NCBI GenBank assembly: GCA_029561355.1
Contig: JAKQJD010000563.1
Coordinates: 1-37,811 of the forward strand
DNA length: 37,811 nt
From: Bacteroidota bacterium
Lineage (GTDB): Bacteria; Bacteroidota; Bacteroidia; Chitinophagales; Saprospiraceae
Direction of reading: 5' to 3'
The translations under genes and the position numbers were made by a program. How positions within the stretch are numbered: the first letter of the stretch is position 1; each line of letters opens with the position of its first letter. The notes under the pieces are model-generated. The model was not told the origin of the DNA. It worked only from the letters and a program-made list of their open reading frames with translations, and did not search any database. Shown piece after piece: positions 1 to 7,281 of the stretch.

Positions 1-368
1 CCGGCGCCCAGCGGTACGTCGCCGCCAAAAACGACATTCAGGCCGCCGAAAACGAGCCCGTCTTTTCGTGCTTCACTGATGACCCCGAGCAGGTAATTGG
101 CCCATTTGAAATGGTCTTGTAACACTGTTTCCGCACTGTCCGACTCAAAATATTCGTCCAGATCGAGTGCATAAAAAGCGAAACGCCCGTCTTCGCGTTT
201 GCCTGCGGCCAGCCAGATGGCCTTGTCGATGGCTGCGGGCAATACGAAACCGGCATTGTAGTCGGTGTGTTCGCCGATGATGTTGATGCGGCCGGGAGCG
301 CGGACTGTTATTTCAGGAGCAGCGGAAAAGCGGGAAAGGTAAATGGAGTTGACGGTAGAGGCATTCAT
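1..368 (-). CDS. galK: Galactokinase, N-terminal part (3' end outside window)
   Basis: Reading the minus strand from the ATG at 368 gives at least 122 residues that run off the left edge with no stop. Residues 23-41 or so carry RAPGRINIIGEHTDYNAGF, the galactokinase signature of the GHMP kinase family, and the last visible residues are VPLGAG, the start of the glycine-rich phosphate-binding loop (family pattern PLGAGLSSSA). Galactokinase phosphorylates galactose at C1 with ATP in the cytoplasm, the first step of the Leloir pathway. The start follows 126 bases of non-coding DNA, so it is likely the first gene of its unit. The rest of the sugar pathway is not visible. The family call is firm; substrate specificity against other GHMP sugars (for example N-acetylgalactosamine) cannot be judged from this piece. 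Confidence 0.93.
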   Translation of the reverse strand, partial: MNASTVNSIYLSRFSAAPEITVRAPGRINIIGEHTDYNAGFVLPAAIDKAIWLAAGKREDGRFAFYALDLDEYFESDSAETVLQDHFKWANYLLGVISEARKDGLVFGGLNVVFGGDVPLGA

Positions 369-494
369 GTAGTGCGATGTTATGTTGGAATTTGGGGGCG
401 CTGATTTCGCGGATGGTGCAGATTAAAATTGATTTAATTGGTTGATTATCATGAATTTAAACCATTTTTAGCACACATGATTCCCACTCACAAC

Positions 495-1742
495 TCACTC
501 AAACACTTTCTTCGTCGGATCAATCACCAGCCACAACAGGCACGCTCCAAACAACATCAGGGCGATCAGATACAGCGGTGCGTTGTAGTTGCCACCCGTC
601 ATTTTTACAATATAGCCGAAAACGACGCCCAAAAATACGGCGCCCAGTTGACCAAACATGTTCATGGCGCCGGAAACTGTACCCGATTTATTTCCCCCGA
701 TATCGACACACACGGCGAACGACACAGGCAGTGTCAAATCCTTGAAACCCATGCCGAGTGAAAGAAAAATGGCTGCCGTAAAATTATCCTCGCTCATGGC
801 AGCCAGCAGCACGACGATACTGGAAAGTCCCATGCCCACGATACCGACAATGCGCCGCCCGAATTTCAGTCCGAAGCGCCGCGAAAGCCAGTCGCTGGCA
901 AAACCGCCGGTAAAACACCCCAGCGCGCCCAGAAAAAAAGGCAGCATGACGAACATTTTGCGGTCTTCCTGCGAAAAATGCCGCCCCTCTTCCAGGTAAG
1001 TGGACAGCCAGCCGGTGAAAAAATAGGCGCCCCACATGTACAAATGAAACATCCACATCAGCGCCCACATATTGCGGCTGCGCAGGAGTTGCCGCCATGG
1101 GATGTGGTGGCTGTGTTCCCTAAAGCGCCGGTTGGTTTCGATGTGTTGCAGTTCTTCCGGCGAAATACCCGGCATTTCATGTGGCAGGTCGCGAAACCAC
1201 CGCCGCCACACCACCGCCCACACGACGCCCAGTCCGCCCAATACCCAAAAGGAAGTGCGCCAGCCGTATACCTGTGCCACACCCATGACAATTAAAGGAG
1301 CCAAAACGCCCCCGAGCCGTCCGGCGGCCCAGATAAAGGCCTGGGCGCCGCCCGTTTCACCTGCCGGAAACCAGCGCGATACCACGATGGAGGCATTGGG
1401 ATAAGCGCCCGCTTCGCCTGCGCCAAACAAAAACCGGATCAGGATCAGGTGCATCCAACTGACTGCCGTGCCGGTGAGTGCCGTAAAAACGGACCACCAC
1501 AACACCACGCGCGTCAGAATGCGGCGCGGCCCGAGCCGGTCGCCGAGCACACCCGTCGGCAGTTCAAACAAGGCATATGACAGTGCAAATGCGCTCAACA
1601 CCCAGCCCCACATTTCCGTAGAGATGTTCAGGTCCTTTTTGATTTGTCCCGAAACCAGCGAAATACACACCCGGTCGAGGTATACGATCACCGAAAGAAA
1701 GAACAGCCCGGCGAGGACTCTGTGGCGCATCGGAAATTTCAT
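495..1742 (-). CDS. MFS transporter, ACS (anion:cation symporter) type
   Basis: About 415 residues with the hydrophobic pattern of a 12-helix major facilitator. The N-terminus (LDRVCISLVSGQIKKDL, then GWVLSAFALSYALFELPTG and GDRLGPRR) matches the ACS family, whose members (ExuT, GudP, phthalate and sialate transporters) take up organic anions with a cation. The frame stays open to 1931, but that extension would overlap the divergent RidA gene, is hydrophilic and looks non-coding, so the ATG at 1742 (MKFPMRHRVLAG) is preferred. It is divergent from the RidA/DSD1-like/dipeptidase cassette with about 110 bases between, which suggests that it could import a substrate of that cassette; this is inference. 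The substrate cannot be read from the sequence. Confidence 0.88.
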   Translation of the reverse strand: MKFPMRHRVLAGLFFLSVIVYLDRVCISLVSGQIKKDLNISTEMWGWVLSAFALSYALFELPTGVLGDRLGPRRILTRVVLWWSVFTALTGTAVSWMHLILIRFLFGAGEAGAYPNASIVVSRWFPAGETGGAQAFIWAAGRLGGVLAPLIVMGVAQVYGWRTSFWVLGGLGVVWAVVWRRWFRDLPHEMPGISPEELQHIETNRRFREHSHHIPWRQLLRSRNMWALMWMFHLYMWGAYFFTGWLSTYLEEGRHFSQEDRKMFVMLPFFLGALGCFTGGFASDWLSRRFGLKFGRRIVGIVGMGLSSIVVLLAAMSEDNFTAAIFLSLGMGFKDLTLPVSFAVCVDIGGNKSGTVSGAMNMFGQLGAVFLGVVFGYIVKMTGGNYNAPLYLIALMLFGACLLWLVIDPTKKVFE

Positions 1743-1854
1743 TTGCAAGTGTAAGGACTTGTTCGGGTTAATTTTCAGAAAACCGCTTCCAGCACACGTA
1801 CACAACGCCGGGCTTCCTATCTTACTGCCTTCTTTCATCGAACGAATTTTACAC

Positions 1855-2325
1855 ATGGCAACCAGCGTTATCGAGCAAAAACTGACGGCTTTGGGCCTGG
1901 AATTTCCAACCCTGCCGGCTTCCAAAGGCATTTACAAATCATGCGTCACACAGGGCAACCTGGTCTATGTTTCCGGCCACGTGTCGCTCAACACCGACGG
2001 CACATTCATTACCGGAAAACTGGGTAAAGACCTCGACGAGGAACAGGGCCAGGCGGCTGCCCGGCAATGCGGACTCGCCATGCTTGCTTCTTTGTCCAAA
2101 CACCTCGGCAACCTCGATCACGTAAAAGGGGTTGTCAAACTGCTAGGTATGGTGAACGCCACGCCCGACTATGAAAAACACCCCGTCGTGATCAACGGAT
2201 GCAGCGCATTGTTTGCCGAACTCTGGGGCGAAGAACATGGCATCGGCGTTCGCAGCGCCGTCGGCATGGGCTCTTTGCCCGGCAACGTAGCCGTGGAAAT
2301 AGAAGGCATTTTCGAACTCGTCTGA
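1855..2325 (+). CDS. RidA/YjgF-family protein (reactive enamine/imine deaminase type)
   Basis: 156 residues, longer than classical RidA (about 130) and like the extended Rid subgroup. The C-terminal part VRSAVGMGSLPGNVAVEIEG matches the conserved RidA segment in which an arginine (here R133) binds the carboxylate of the substrate. RidA proteins hydrolyse 2-aminoacrylate and related enamines or imines released by PLP enzymes, in the cytoplasm. The ATG at 1855 is chosen because upstream codons lie in the divergent intergenic region. The stop is followed after one base by the next ATG (2327), so the two genes are surely co-transcribed. The neighbour is a DSD1-type PLP enzyme, the kind of enzyme that would produce an aminoacrylate, and this makes a Rid role plausible. 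Confidence 0.9.
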   Translation: MATSVIEQKLTALGLEFPTLPASKGIYKSCVTQGNLVYVSGHVSLNTDGTFITGKLGKDLDEEQGQAAARQCGLAMLASLSKHLGNLDHVKGVVKLLGMVNATPDYEKHPVVINGCSALFAELWGEEHGIGVRSAVGMGSLPGNVAVEIEGIFELV

Positions 2326-2326
2326 T

Positions 2327-3433
2327 ATGGCATTCAACTATACCATCGACGACATCGACCGGCTGGACTCCCCGGCGCTGGTCATTTACCCGGAACTGGT
2401 CAGGCACAACATCGACCTTGCTATCCGGATGATCGGCGATGTGGATCGCCTGCGCCCGCATGTCAAAACCCACAAATCGGCTGAAGCAACCCGCCTCATG
2501 CTGGATGCGGGCATCCGGAAATTCAAATGCGCCACCATTGCCGAAGCAGAAATGCTCGGCATGTGCGGCGCCCCCGACGTGCTGCTGGCGTATCAGCCGG
2601 TAGGGCCGAAAGTGCAGCGTTTTATAGCGGTCATTGAAAAATGCCCGGCCACACAATTCTCCTGCCTCACCGACGACCTTTCCGCAGCACAGGCTATGGC
2701 TGCCGCCTTTGCCGAACGAAATCTGAAAGTGCCGGTTTATATCGATCTGAATATCGGGCAAAACAGAACAGGCATCACTCCTGAAGCGGCGTTCGATCTG
2801 TATGCTGCCTGCGCGGCTATGAACGGAATTCGCCCTGTTGGCCTGCAAGCCTACGACGGGCACATTCGCAGCACCGATCTGAAAGTGAGAAAAGCGGCCT
2901 GCAATGCGGCATTTGCCCGGGTAACTTCCTTGAAAGACGAACTTGTAGAAGCGGGTCATCCGGAACCGGTCATCGTGGCCGGCGGCTCGCCTACCTTCGC
3001 TATTCACGCCGCGCGGGAGCAGGTGGAATGCAGTCCGGGAACCTTTATTTACTGGGACAAGGGGTACAGCGATCTTTGCCCCGACCAACCTTTCAAACCC
3101 GCTGCGCTGCTTGTGACACGGGTGGTTTCCCTGCCGGATAGCAGTAAAATTTGCCTGGACCTGGGCCATAAATCAGTTGCTGCCGAAAATTCGATTGAGC
3201 ACCGGGTGTTTTTTCCCGATGCTCCCGGCCTCAAACCAATCGGACAAAGCGAGGAACACCTGGTGATGGAAACCGAAACGGGGCATTCCTGGAAAGTTGG
3301 CGACGTTTTATACGGTTTGCCTTATCACATTTGCCCGACGGTAGCCCTGCACGAGCGGGCATTTACCATAGAAAATGGAAAAGTGACGGGCGAATGGCGG
3401 GCGGTAGCGCGGGATCGGAAAATTACGGTTTGA
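2327..3433 (+). CDS. DSD1-type PLP enzyme (D-serine dehydratase / D-threonine aldolase family)
   Basis: 368 residues. An alanine-racemase-like N-terminal barrel carries RPHVKTHK at residues 43-50; K47 is the expected Schiff-base lysine. The C-terminal domain carries YHICPTV, where H334 and C336 match the metal-binding His-x-Cys pair of eukaryote-type D-serine dehydratase and D-threonine aldolase. Such enzymes convert D-serine to pyruvate and ammonia, or cleave D-threonine to glycine and acetaldehyde; the sequence alone does not separate these, and other D-hydroxy amino acids are possible. It starts one base after the RidA stop. RidA beside it favours dehydratase chemistry through 2-aminoacrylate (inference). 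Its TGA lies inside the left arm of an inverted repeat. It is cytoplasmic, without signal peptide. Confidence 0.88.
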   Translation: MAFNYTIDDIDRLDSPALVIYPELVRHNIDLAIRMIGDVDRLRPHVKTHKSAEATRLMLDAGIRKFKCATIAEAEMLGMCGAPDVLLAYQPVGPKVQRFIAVIEKCPATQFSCLTDDLSAAQAMAAAFAERNLKVPVYIDLNIGQNRTGITPEAAFDLYAACAAMNGIRPVGLQAYDGHIRSTDLKVRKAACNAAFARVTSLKDELVEAGHPEPVIVAGGSPTFAIHAAREQVECSPGTFIYWDKGYSDLCPDQPFKPAALLVTRVVSLPDSSKICLDLGHKSVAAENSIEHRVFFPDAPGLKPIGQSEEHLVMETETGHSWKVGDVLYGLPYHICPTVALHERAFTIENGKVTGEWRAVARDRKITV

Positions 3434-3580
3434 ACAGGATTTGCCGGATTTTTAAATGATTGGAAGGATTTTCGGCTTTTGCTGTATTCCGGTATCCGTT
3501 CAAAACATGAACCATCTTTTAGTAAACCTTTGAGTACGATATCCTCCCGATCGTTTAAAATCCTTTCAATCCTGTTCAAA
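3429..3580. repeat. Inverted repeat, AGGATT-word hairpin
   Basis: Arms 3429-3441 (TTTGAACAGGATT) and 3568-3580 are perfect complements over 13 bases. Inside, 3459-3472 (ATTGGAAGGATTTT) pairs with 3557-3570 with one mismatch, so two registers compete for the same right arm. The word GGATT or AGGATT recurs through the left side. The stop codon of the preceding gene lies in the left arm, and the next gene starts 9 bases after the right arm. Confidence 0.8.
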
Positions 3581-3589
3581 ATACAACCC

Positions 3590-4657
3590 ATGTTCCTCAT
3601 CGACGCCCACCTCGACCTCAGCATGAATGCCATGGAATGGAACCGCGACCTGCGGCAGCCCATTCTTTCCATCAACGAACGCGAACAAGGTATGACCGAC
3701 AAACCCGACCGGGGCAACGCGACGGTTTGTTTGCCGGAATTGCGCGAGGGAAATATCGGGCTGGTGGTGGCCACGCAAATTGCCCGCTACGTAGCCGCTG
3801 ATAACCCACTGCCCGGATGGAACTCTCCCGAGCAGGCCTGGGCCCAGACGCAGGCCCAATTGGCCTGGTACCGCGCCATGGAGGCGGCCGGTGAAATGGT
3901 ACAAATTACAGATTTACACACCCTGAAAGAGCACCTGGCACTTTGGAACGACGGCGCTTCCAATGCGCAAAAACCCGTCGGATACATCCTCAGCCTGGAA
4001 GGCGCCGATTCGCTGGTAAGTCTCGAACACCTCGAAATGGCCTGGAACTACGGGCTACGCGCGCTCGGCCCCGCCCACTACGGACCGGGCCGGTACGCCA
4101 ATGGCACCGACGCGACCGGTAAAATGGGGCAAAACGGAGTGGATTTGCTGAAAAAAATGGAATCACTCGGCATAATCCTCGACGCCACACACCTGTGCGA
4201 CGACGCTTTCTGGCAGGCTATGGAACATTTTAACGGCCACGTGTGGGCCAGTCATAACAACTGCCGGGCGCTGGTGCCGCACAACCGCCAGTTTTCAGAC
4301 GAACAACTGAAAGAACTTATTCGCCGCGACGCCGTGATCGGCGCAGCCTTCGATGCCTGGATGATCGTGCCCGGATGGCAGCGGCAGGTGTCGACGCCAG
4401 AGAGCATGGATTGCAAAATGGACCGCGTAATCGACCACATCGACCACATTTGCCAACTGGCGGGAAATGCGCTGCACGCAGGCATCGGTTCCGACCTGGA
4501 CGGCGCATTCGGTACCGAACAATGCCCTTACGACCTCAATACGATTTCGGATATGCAAAAAATGGGTCCGCTACTGGAAGCGCGCGGTTACACGGAAGAA
4601 GACGTGGAGAATATCCTGCACGGCAACTGGCTGCGGTTTTTGAGGAAAGCGTGGTGA
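3590..4657 (+). CDS. Membrane-dipeptidase-family peptidase (M19)
   Basis: 355 residues from the ATG at 3590 (MFLIDAHLDLSM); an upstream extension to 3479 is only the repeat region. M19 zinc ligands are all present at the expected spacing: H7 and D9 (DAHLD), E137 (LEGAD), H201 (DATHLC), H222 (ASHNN), plus D302 (GSDLDG). M19 enzymes cleave dipeptides, often with a D-residue at the C-terminal position. No signal peptide is seen, so it probably acts in the cytoplasm. It follows the RidA and DSD1-like genes on the same strand, separated by an inverted repeat, and together they fit release and then degradation of D-amino acids from dipeptides (inference). Its TGA touches the stop of the convergent transporter gene with no spacer. 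Confidence 0.92.
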   Translation: MFLIDAHLDLSMNAMEWNRDLRQPILSINEREQGMTDKPDRGNATVCLPELREGNIGLVVATQIARYVAADNPLPGWNSPEQAWAQTQAQLAWYRAMEAAGEMVQITDLHTLKEHLALWNDGASNAQKPVGYILSLEGADSLVSLEHLEMAWNYGLRALGPAHYGPGRYANGTDATGKMGQNGVDLLKKMESLGIILDATHLCDDAFWQAMEHFNGHVWASHNNCRALVPHNRQFSDEQLKELIRRDAVIGAAFDAWMIVPGWQRQVSTPESMDCKMDRVIDHIDHICQLAGNALHAGIGSDLDGAFGTEQCPYDLNTISDMQKMGPLLEARGYTEEDVENILHGNWLRFLRKAW

Positions 4658-5971
4658 CTACACTGCGGTTTGCATGCGCCGAACAGTCACGGTAGCCAGC
4701 ACGATAACGCTGATCACGAAAAATACGGCCAGGGCCAGTACGCTGTTCCGCATACCGCCGGTGATTTGTTCCACAAAGCCGAACACGAACGTTCCGACGA
4801 CCGTGGATACCTTGTCCATCACATCGTAAAAACTGAAATAAGAGGCCGTATCGGGTGTGTTTTCCGGCAAAAACTTGGCGTATGTAGCCCGCGACAGCGA
4901 TTGAATGCCACCCATGACCAATCCGACTGCTGAAGCCAGGAAGTAAAAATCGAGGCCTGTTTGCACGAAATAACCTACGATGCAAACACCTGTCCAGATG
5001 ATCAGCATCAGCATGATGGAAAACTTGTTGCCTTTTTTCCCGGATAGTTTGGCGGATGCCCAGGCGCCGCCGATGGCCACCACCTGGAGAATCAAGACCA
5101 GCAGGATCAGTCCTGCCGAAGAGAATTTCAGTTCTTTTTCAGCGAACGTGGAAGCCAGGAACAGCACTGCCTGTACCCCCGCATTGTAACAAAAAAACGA
5201 AATCAGGAAAGCCACCGTATTGCGGTCCTGTTTCAGGGAATGCCAGGCTTTCATCAGTTCGTCATATCCCTTTCGCACCAGGTTCGTACCCGGCTGCCGG
5301 CTGATACGGTCTTCCGGAAGCCGGCGCAACGGGATTTGTGCAAATCCGATCCACCACAGCCCCACCATCACAAAAGCCGTAGGTACTGCACGGAGCCCGT
5401 CGGGAAACCCGAACCACTGGTATTTCATAATTACCAGCAGGTTGATCAGCAACAGAATAATGCTGCCGACAAAACCGTAACTGAAGCCCTTGGCGCTCAC
5501 GTCGTCGTAGCGGTCCTCCGTCGCGATCAGCGGTAAAAAGGAATTGTAAAACACGATGCCGCCTGCAAAACCGATGGTAGCCAGAATGAACCCCAGTACG
5601 CCCACCCAAAGCGTACTCATACCCGTGAAAAATAAAAGCGAGATGCAGGCCAGGGCGCCCAGCGTGGTAAAAAACCGAAGAAACACTTTTTTTCGCCCGC
5701 CATAGTCGGCAATACCGGAAAGAATAGGCGACAGGATAGCGATCACCAGGTATGCCAGCGAAATACTCCAGGCGTATAAAGTGCTGTCCGACATTCGGAA
5801 ACCAAGCACATTCACGGTATCGTTGGTCAGTTCCAGGAAATAGCCGGGAAAAATGGCTACCGTGATTACCAGGGCATAGGCGCTGTTGGCCCAGTCGAAA
5901 AATGCCCAGCCGTTGATGGTACGGGGGTTGTTTTTTGCGGCGGGCACTACAGTAGGTTCGATTGCTTCCAC
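4658..5971 (-). CDS. MFS transporter, UMF1 (Atg22-like) family
   Basis: 437 residues with a 12-helix pattern. The N-terminus INGWAFFDWANSAYALVI is the hallmark of the UMF1 family, related to the yeast vacuolar effluxer Atg22 that exports amino acids. A second typical stretch near the C-terminus is GGIQSLSRATYAKFLPEN. Location: inner membrane. Substrate unknown; amino-acid or small-molecule export is only suggested by Atg22. Its TAG (4658-4660) abuts the dipeptidase stop, so the two convergent messages must overlap at their 3' ends. Its start lies 20 bases from a long GC-rich inverted repeat. Confidence 0.88.
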   Translation of the reverse strand: MEAIEPTVVPAAKNNPRTINGWAFFDWANSAYALVITVAIFPGYFLELTNDTVNVLGFRMSDSTLYAWSISLAYLVIAILSPILSGIADYGGRKKVFLRFFTTLGALACISLLFFTGMSTLWVGVLGFILATIGFAGGIVFYNSFLPLIATEDRYDDVSAKGFSYGFVGSIILLLINLLVIMKYQWFGFPDGLRAVPTAFVMVGLWWIGFAQIPLRRLPEDRISRQPGTNLVRKGYDELMKAWHSLKQDRNTVAFLISFFCYNAGVQAVLFLASTFAEKELKFSSAGLILLVLILQVVAIGGAWASAKLSGKKGNKFSIMLMLIIWTGVCIVGYFVQTGLDFYFLASAVGLVMGGIQSLSRATYAKFLPENTPDTASYFSFYDVMDKVSTVVGTFVFGFVEQITGGMRNSVLALAVFFVISVIVLATVTVRRMQTAV

Positions 5972-5990
5972 GAGGAGTGTTTTTATCTGG

Positions 5991-6081
5991 TTGCGGATTC
6001 AGGGCGGCGGGACCCGGTAAGTCATCCGATAACTTCGAGTCATCGGATGACTTGCCGGGTCCCGCCGCCCTGAATCCGCAA
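5991..6081. repeat. Near-perfect 40-bp inverted repeat, GC-rich
   Basis: Arms 5991-6030 and 6042-6081 match over 40 bases with a single T/C difference that would still pair as G-U in RNA. The loop can pair further (ACT 6032-6034 with AGT 6038-6040). The arms include GGGCGGCGGGACCCGG and AAGTCATCCGAT. It sits between the start of the UMF1 gene and the end of the MscS gene, both on the minus strand, about 70 bases from the MscS stop. It lacks the clear iterated word of the other hairpins in this window. It could be a terminator for the MscS gene or a REP-like element. Confidence 0.93.
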
Positions 6082-6148
6082 ATCCTTTATTCGTGGTAAT
6101 AGTACTGCGAAAATTTCTTTCCCGAAAATACTCTTTTACGCCGCAGGT

Positions 6149-7072
6149 TCAGATGTTTTCTTTCCGGCGTTCTTTGGCCAGTTCGATACCCGCAACTTCG
6201 AAGGCTTTTTTCAATTCTTCATACAGGAAGTGCAAGGTCTCTTCGTAGGTTTCTCCTTTGGTCCACACCGCGATTTGCACCTTCATGTCTTCCCTGTTCA
6301 TGCCGCTGATCTGCACGGCAGCGGGGCCGAATCCGGAGTTGTACGGGCAACGGGCAGCCACTTCGTCGACGGTGGCGCGCAGCCATTCGAGTGGCGTTTT
6401 GCTATTCAGCAGCAGGCTCACTTCGGCCTGCACATCGGAACCGTCGGCAATGTTTTCAATCGGGCCTTCCATCATTTTTCCGTTGGGGATGATGATCTTT
6501 TTACCCGCAGAGGTCATCAAAACCGTACTGAATACTTGTATCTCGGCCACTTTTCCGGTTTTGTCGCTCACGGTGAGCAGGTCGCCCACACGAAACGGCC
6601 GGAACAACAGAATGAGTACGCCGCTGGCAAAATTCCCAAGGCTGCCCTGTAGTGCCAACCCGATGGAAAATGCCACCGCAGAAAAAACGGCAATAAAAGA
6701 CGTCGTTTCAATGCCTATGGTACTGGCGACCATCAGGATCAAAATGGCTTTCATGCCGGTATCGCACAAAGAAGCAAAAAACGGCCGCAGGCTGGGATCC
6801 ACTTTTTTCGTGCGCAAAAACATATCAAAACCGCGGGTCAGGCGTTTAATGACCCACAAGCCGATGATGATAAGGAGTATTGCGCTCACGGCTTTGGGAC
6901 CGTATATCCAGCACAAATCTACAAGGCGGTCGAGGTACGATTTTTCTTCCAAGAGCGTTTCGGTACAGTTGATGACAAGAAAATTCCGGCTTTTGGCCGA
7001 AAACGTCGCAAAGTTGTTAAAAAGGTGGATTGGAAGTGTGAATTTTGCACCTGAAATTTCATCTAACCCCAT
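6149..7072 (-). CDS. Small-conductance mechanosensitive channel (MscS family)
   Basis: Up to 307 residues. Membrane segments lie near 61-77, 107-122 and 126-158. The pore helix and the following arm read FSIGLALQGSLGNFASGVLI (136-155) and FRPFRVGD, with IPNGKM at 195-200, all typical of MscS. These channels open on membrane tension and release solutes in hypo-osmotic shock; a C-terminal soluble cage follows the pore. Length is close to E. coli MscS. The only ATG is at 7072, exactly at the edge of a MITE-like element; the first 35-40 residues look weak, and a TTG or GTG start near residue 35-41 is possible. So the insertion may have replaced the original 5' end. Confidence 0.9.
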   Translation of the reverse strand: MGLDEISGAKFTLPIHLFNNFATFSAKSRNFLVINCTETLLEEKSYLDRLVDLCWIYGPKAVSAILLIIIGLWVIKRLTRGFDMFLRTKKVDPSLRPFFASLCDTGMKAILILMVASTIGIETTSFIAVFSAVAFSIGLALQGSLGNFASGVLILLFRPFRVGDLLTVSDKTGKVAEIQVFSTVLMTSAGKKIIIPNGKMMEGPIENIADGSDVQAEVSLLLNSKTPLEWLRATVDEVAARCPYNSGFGPAAVQISGMNREDMKVQIAVWTKGETYEETLHFLYEELKKAFEVAGIELAKERRKENI

Positions 7073-7237
7073 AAGAGCATGTTGAGATTTTACTTGTTGG
7101 GCTACAGCCGAAAAATTTCATTTGTACCGGCGTTAAATTTCTCGCCGGATTACCCGTATCCGACTGCGAAATTTGCCTTGTTACGAAATGAATTTTTTCT
7201 GTCTTCGCCTCAACACTGAAATCTCAACATGCTCTAA
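7072..7237. mobile_element. MITE-like element E1 with TAA target duplications
   Basis: Element 7075-7234 (160 bp) is flanked by TAA at 7072-7074 and 7235-7237. Terminal repeats GAGCATGTTGAGATTT (7075-7090) and its exact complement (7219-7234) are 16 bases. The core has CGTTAAATTT, a central hairpin CGGAT/ATCCG and GAAATTTGCCTTG. The same core at the same offset is found at 32611-32771. No coding capacity. A 3-bp TNA duplication is typical of the IS1031 group of the IS5 family, so that group is a candidate source of the transposase (inference). Confidence 0.8.
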
Positions 7238-7281
7238 GTACATTTACCAACCCACTCGTATTTTCCATAAATCACATTTTA

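Noticed and set aside
1743-1931. N-terminal extension of the ACS transporter
   Set aside because: Overlaps the divergent RidA gene and lacks family similarity; the ATG at 1742 fits the first membrane helix.
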